Below, piece by piece: positions 5,754-7,086 of a DNA stretch of 7,086 nucleotides. Under the pieces are notes generated by a model that worked only from the letters and a program-made list of their open reading frames with translations, was not told the origin of the DNA and did no database searches. The stretch's first letter is position 1. Every line of letters begins with the position of its first letter. Source of the DNA: an uncultured Synechococcus sp. (GTDB lineage: Bacteria; Cyanobacteriota; Cyanobacteriia; PCC-6307; Cyanobiaceae); the NCBI GenBank assembly GCA_913040905.1, contig CAJWIC010000068.1, positions 1-7,086 of the forward strand, written 5' to 3'. A program made the position numbers and the translations under genes.

Positions 5754-7005
5754 AGCCGGTGTCGAAATTCTCTGCGTCGGCACGGAGCTGCTTCTGGGAG
5801 ACATTCTCAACGGCAATGCCCGTTGGATTGCCGAACGACTGGCGGCCCTCGGACTCCCCCATTACCGCCAGGCCGTGGTCGGTGATAACCGCCAACGGTT
5901 GGCTGCAGCAGCCCGGGAGGCGAGTCGGCGCTGTCGTGTTCTGATCACCACCGGTGGTCTTGGTCCTACACCGGATGACCTCACCACCGAATCCCTGGCA
6001 GCGGCATTCGAGACGCCTCTGGAGGAACGTCCGGAGCTGTGGGAGGAGATTCAGGCCAAGCTTTCGGCAGGGGGTCGAGCGGTGGCGCCAAGCAATCGCC
6101 GTCAGGCCTTCCTCCCTCGTGGTGCGGATGTGTTGCCCAATCCGCTGGGCTCGGCCCCCGGCATGATCTGGTCCCCCCTGCCGGATTTCACCATCCTCAC
6201 CTTCCCGGGCGTGCCCTCGGAGATGCGGGCGATGTTCGAGGCCACAGCGGAACCATGGCTTCGGGATCACGGAGGAGCCACAGGGGTGTTCATGAGCCGT
6301 CTGCTGCGTTTCAGCGGCATCGGTGAATCCAACCTGGCTGAGCAGGTGGCTGATCTGCTCGAGTCGGAGAATCCAACGGTGGCGCCCTACGCCTCCCTTG
6401 GAGACGTCAAGCTCAGGCTCACGGCCTGTGGCAGCTCGGCCGATGCAGCAGAGGCGCTGTTGGATCCGATGGAGGCCGAATTGCGCCGTCGCACCGGTCA
6501 GCATTGCTACGGCACCAACGACGACAGCCTGGCCTCAGTGGTGCTGTCGTTGCTGCAGCGGTCGGGTCAGACCCTCGCGGTGGCAGAGTCCTGCACCGGT
6601 GGCGGTCTCGGTGCTGCGTTGACGGCTGTTCCCGGTTCATCGGCTGTGTTCGCTGGTGGGGTGATCGCGTACAGCAATGCGGTGAAGCAGCAGCTGCTCG
6701 ATGTCCCTTCCGACCTGCTTGAGCGCCATGGAGCTGTCTCTGATCCGGTGGTGGCGGCCATGGCCGAGGGGGTTCAGCGGCGGCTGGGGACGGATTGGTC
6801 GATCGCGGTGAGCGGTATTGCCGGGCCCGGTGGTGGAACCGACGCGAAGCCGGTCGGGCTGGTGCATCTGGCGGTCTGTGGTCCCGACGGTTGTGTGGCG
6901 ACTGCCGAACGGTTCGGCGACAGGCGCGGGCGGGGGGCTGTCCAGCAGCTCACGGTGATTCGTGCTTTGGATCGCCTGAGACGACGCCTGCTGGCCCAGT
7001 CGTAG
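5746..7005 (+). CDS. cinA: CinA family protein, nicotinamide-nucleotide amidohydrolase
   Basis: A 419-residue protein, full length for two-domain CinA (about 410-430). The N-terminal molybdopterin-binding-like (COG1058/MocF) domain shows [22 protein letters not shown] (11-32), [13 protein letters not shown] (68-80), NPLGSAPGM (132-140) and [13 protein letters not shown] (153-165). The C-terminal PncC-type domain shows [12 protein letters not shown] (278-289; S282 matches the proposed catalytic serine), [12 protein letters not shown] (304-315), HGAVSDPVV (328-336) and the glycine-rich [16 protein letters not shown] (356-371). PncC domains deamidate nicotinamide mononucleotide to nicotinate mononucleotide in the pyridine nucleotide cycle; the N-terminal domain has been linked to ADP-ribose pyrophosphatase activity. 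The name comes from competence/DNA-damage induction in Gram-positives, and the sequence gives no sign of such control here. The ATG overlaps the end of the WecA-like gene by 8 bp, with no clear SD, which suggests translation coupled to the upstream gene. Confidence 0.96.
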   Translation: MAEAGVEILCVGTELLLGDILNGNARWIAERLAALGLPHYRQAVVGDNRQRLAAAAREASRRCRVLITTGGLGPTPDDLTTESLAAAFETPLEERPELWEEIQAKLSAGGRAVAPSNRRQAFLPRGADVLPNPLGSAPGMIWSPLPDFTILTFPGVPSEMRAMFEATAEPWLRDHGGATGVFMSRLLRFSGIGESNLAEQVADLLESENPTVAPYASLGDVKLRLTACGSSADAAEALLDPMEAELRRRTGQHCYGTNDDSLASVVLSLLQRSGQTLAVAESCTGGGLGAALTAVPGSSAVFAGGVIAYSNAVKQQLLDVPSDLLERHGAVSDPVVAAMAEGVQRRLGTDWSIAVSGIAGPGGGTDAKPVGLVHLAVCGPDGCVATAERFGDRRGRGAVQQLTVIRALDRLRRRLLAQS

Positions 7006-7032
7006 GGTCAACGGTCCCTGCAGCAGAGCGGC

Positions 7033-7086
7033 TTGAGTTCCGGCACCCTCTACGACAAGGTGTGGGACCTGCATCGGGTGGCGGAG
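7033..7086 (+). CDS. leuC: 3-isopropylmalate dehydratase large subunit, N-terminal 18 codons (cut by window edge)
   Basis: The TTG at 7033 opens a frame reading MSSGTLYDKVWDLHRVAE to the right edge without a stop. The segment TLYDKVWDLH is the characteristic beginning of LeuC, the large [4Fe-4S] subunit of isopropylmalate isomerase, which converts 2- to 3-isopropylmalate in leucine synthesis together with LeuD. No ATG or GTG lies in frame between the stop at 7003 and this TTG. A later start would cut the conserved N-terminus, so TTG is the most likely initiation codon. No strong SD is visible. The 27-bp gap after cinA allows co-transcription with it. The Fe-S cysteines and the rest of the roughly 470-residue protein lie beyond the window. 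Confidence 0.85.
   Translation, partial: MSSGTLYDKVWDLHRVAE

Overview
The window is a compact, GC-rich stretch of bacterial chromosome that reads as marine picocyanobacterium, most likely Synechococcus of the marine lineage (inference). Three things point there. The MurJ has the cyanobacterial-type sequence, including the K/R-poor GGINGPF segment. The DUF3181-like and 2TM-type small proteins resemble families I know mainly from cyanobacteria. The gene set also mixes sfsA, murJ, glyA, a WecA-type transferase, cinA and leuC with very short spacers. I see no insertion sequence, phage gene, CRISPR array or other mobile element.

Layout. (1) 1-427, minus strand: the 5' part of sfsA, cut by the left edge. 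(2) 498-2105, plus strand: murJ, the lipid II flippase, divergent from sfsA across a 70-bp spacer. (3) 2092-2959, minus strand: three small genes packed as one probable operon (a two-TM membrane protein, a DUF3181-like protein and an unknown soluble protein). The last of these runs into the 3' end of murJ with a 14-bp convergent overlap. (4) 3010-3158, plus strand: a tRNA-Arg(ACG) unit with a candidate sigma70 promoter and a strong UUCG-loop terminator. (5) 3231-4520: glyA. (6) 4614-7005: a WecA/TagO-type sugar-1-phosphate transferase overlapping cinA by 8 bp. (7) 7033 to the right edge: the first 18 codons of leuC, starting with TTG.

Functional themes. murJ and the WecA-like gene both act on undecaprenyl-linked intermediates of the cell envelope, but they are about 2.5 kb apart and not obviously co-transcribed. 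glyA (one-carbon and glycine/serine metabolism), cinA (pyridine nucleotide salvage) and leuC (leucine synthesis) are housekeeping metabolism. All the larger proteins look intact with their key motifs. The exception is MurJ, where several charged residues important in the E. coli protein are replaced. I regard this as a lineage trait rather than decay.

Overall this is an ordinary core-genome region. The least understood element is the three-gene minus-strand cluster. I found no convincing sign of a wholly new system.
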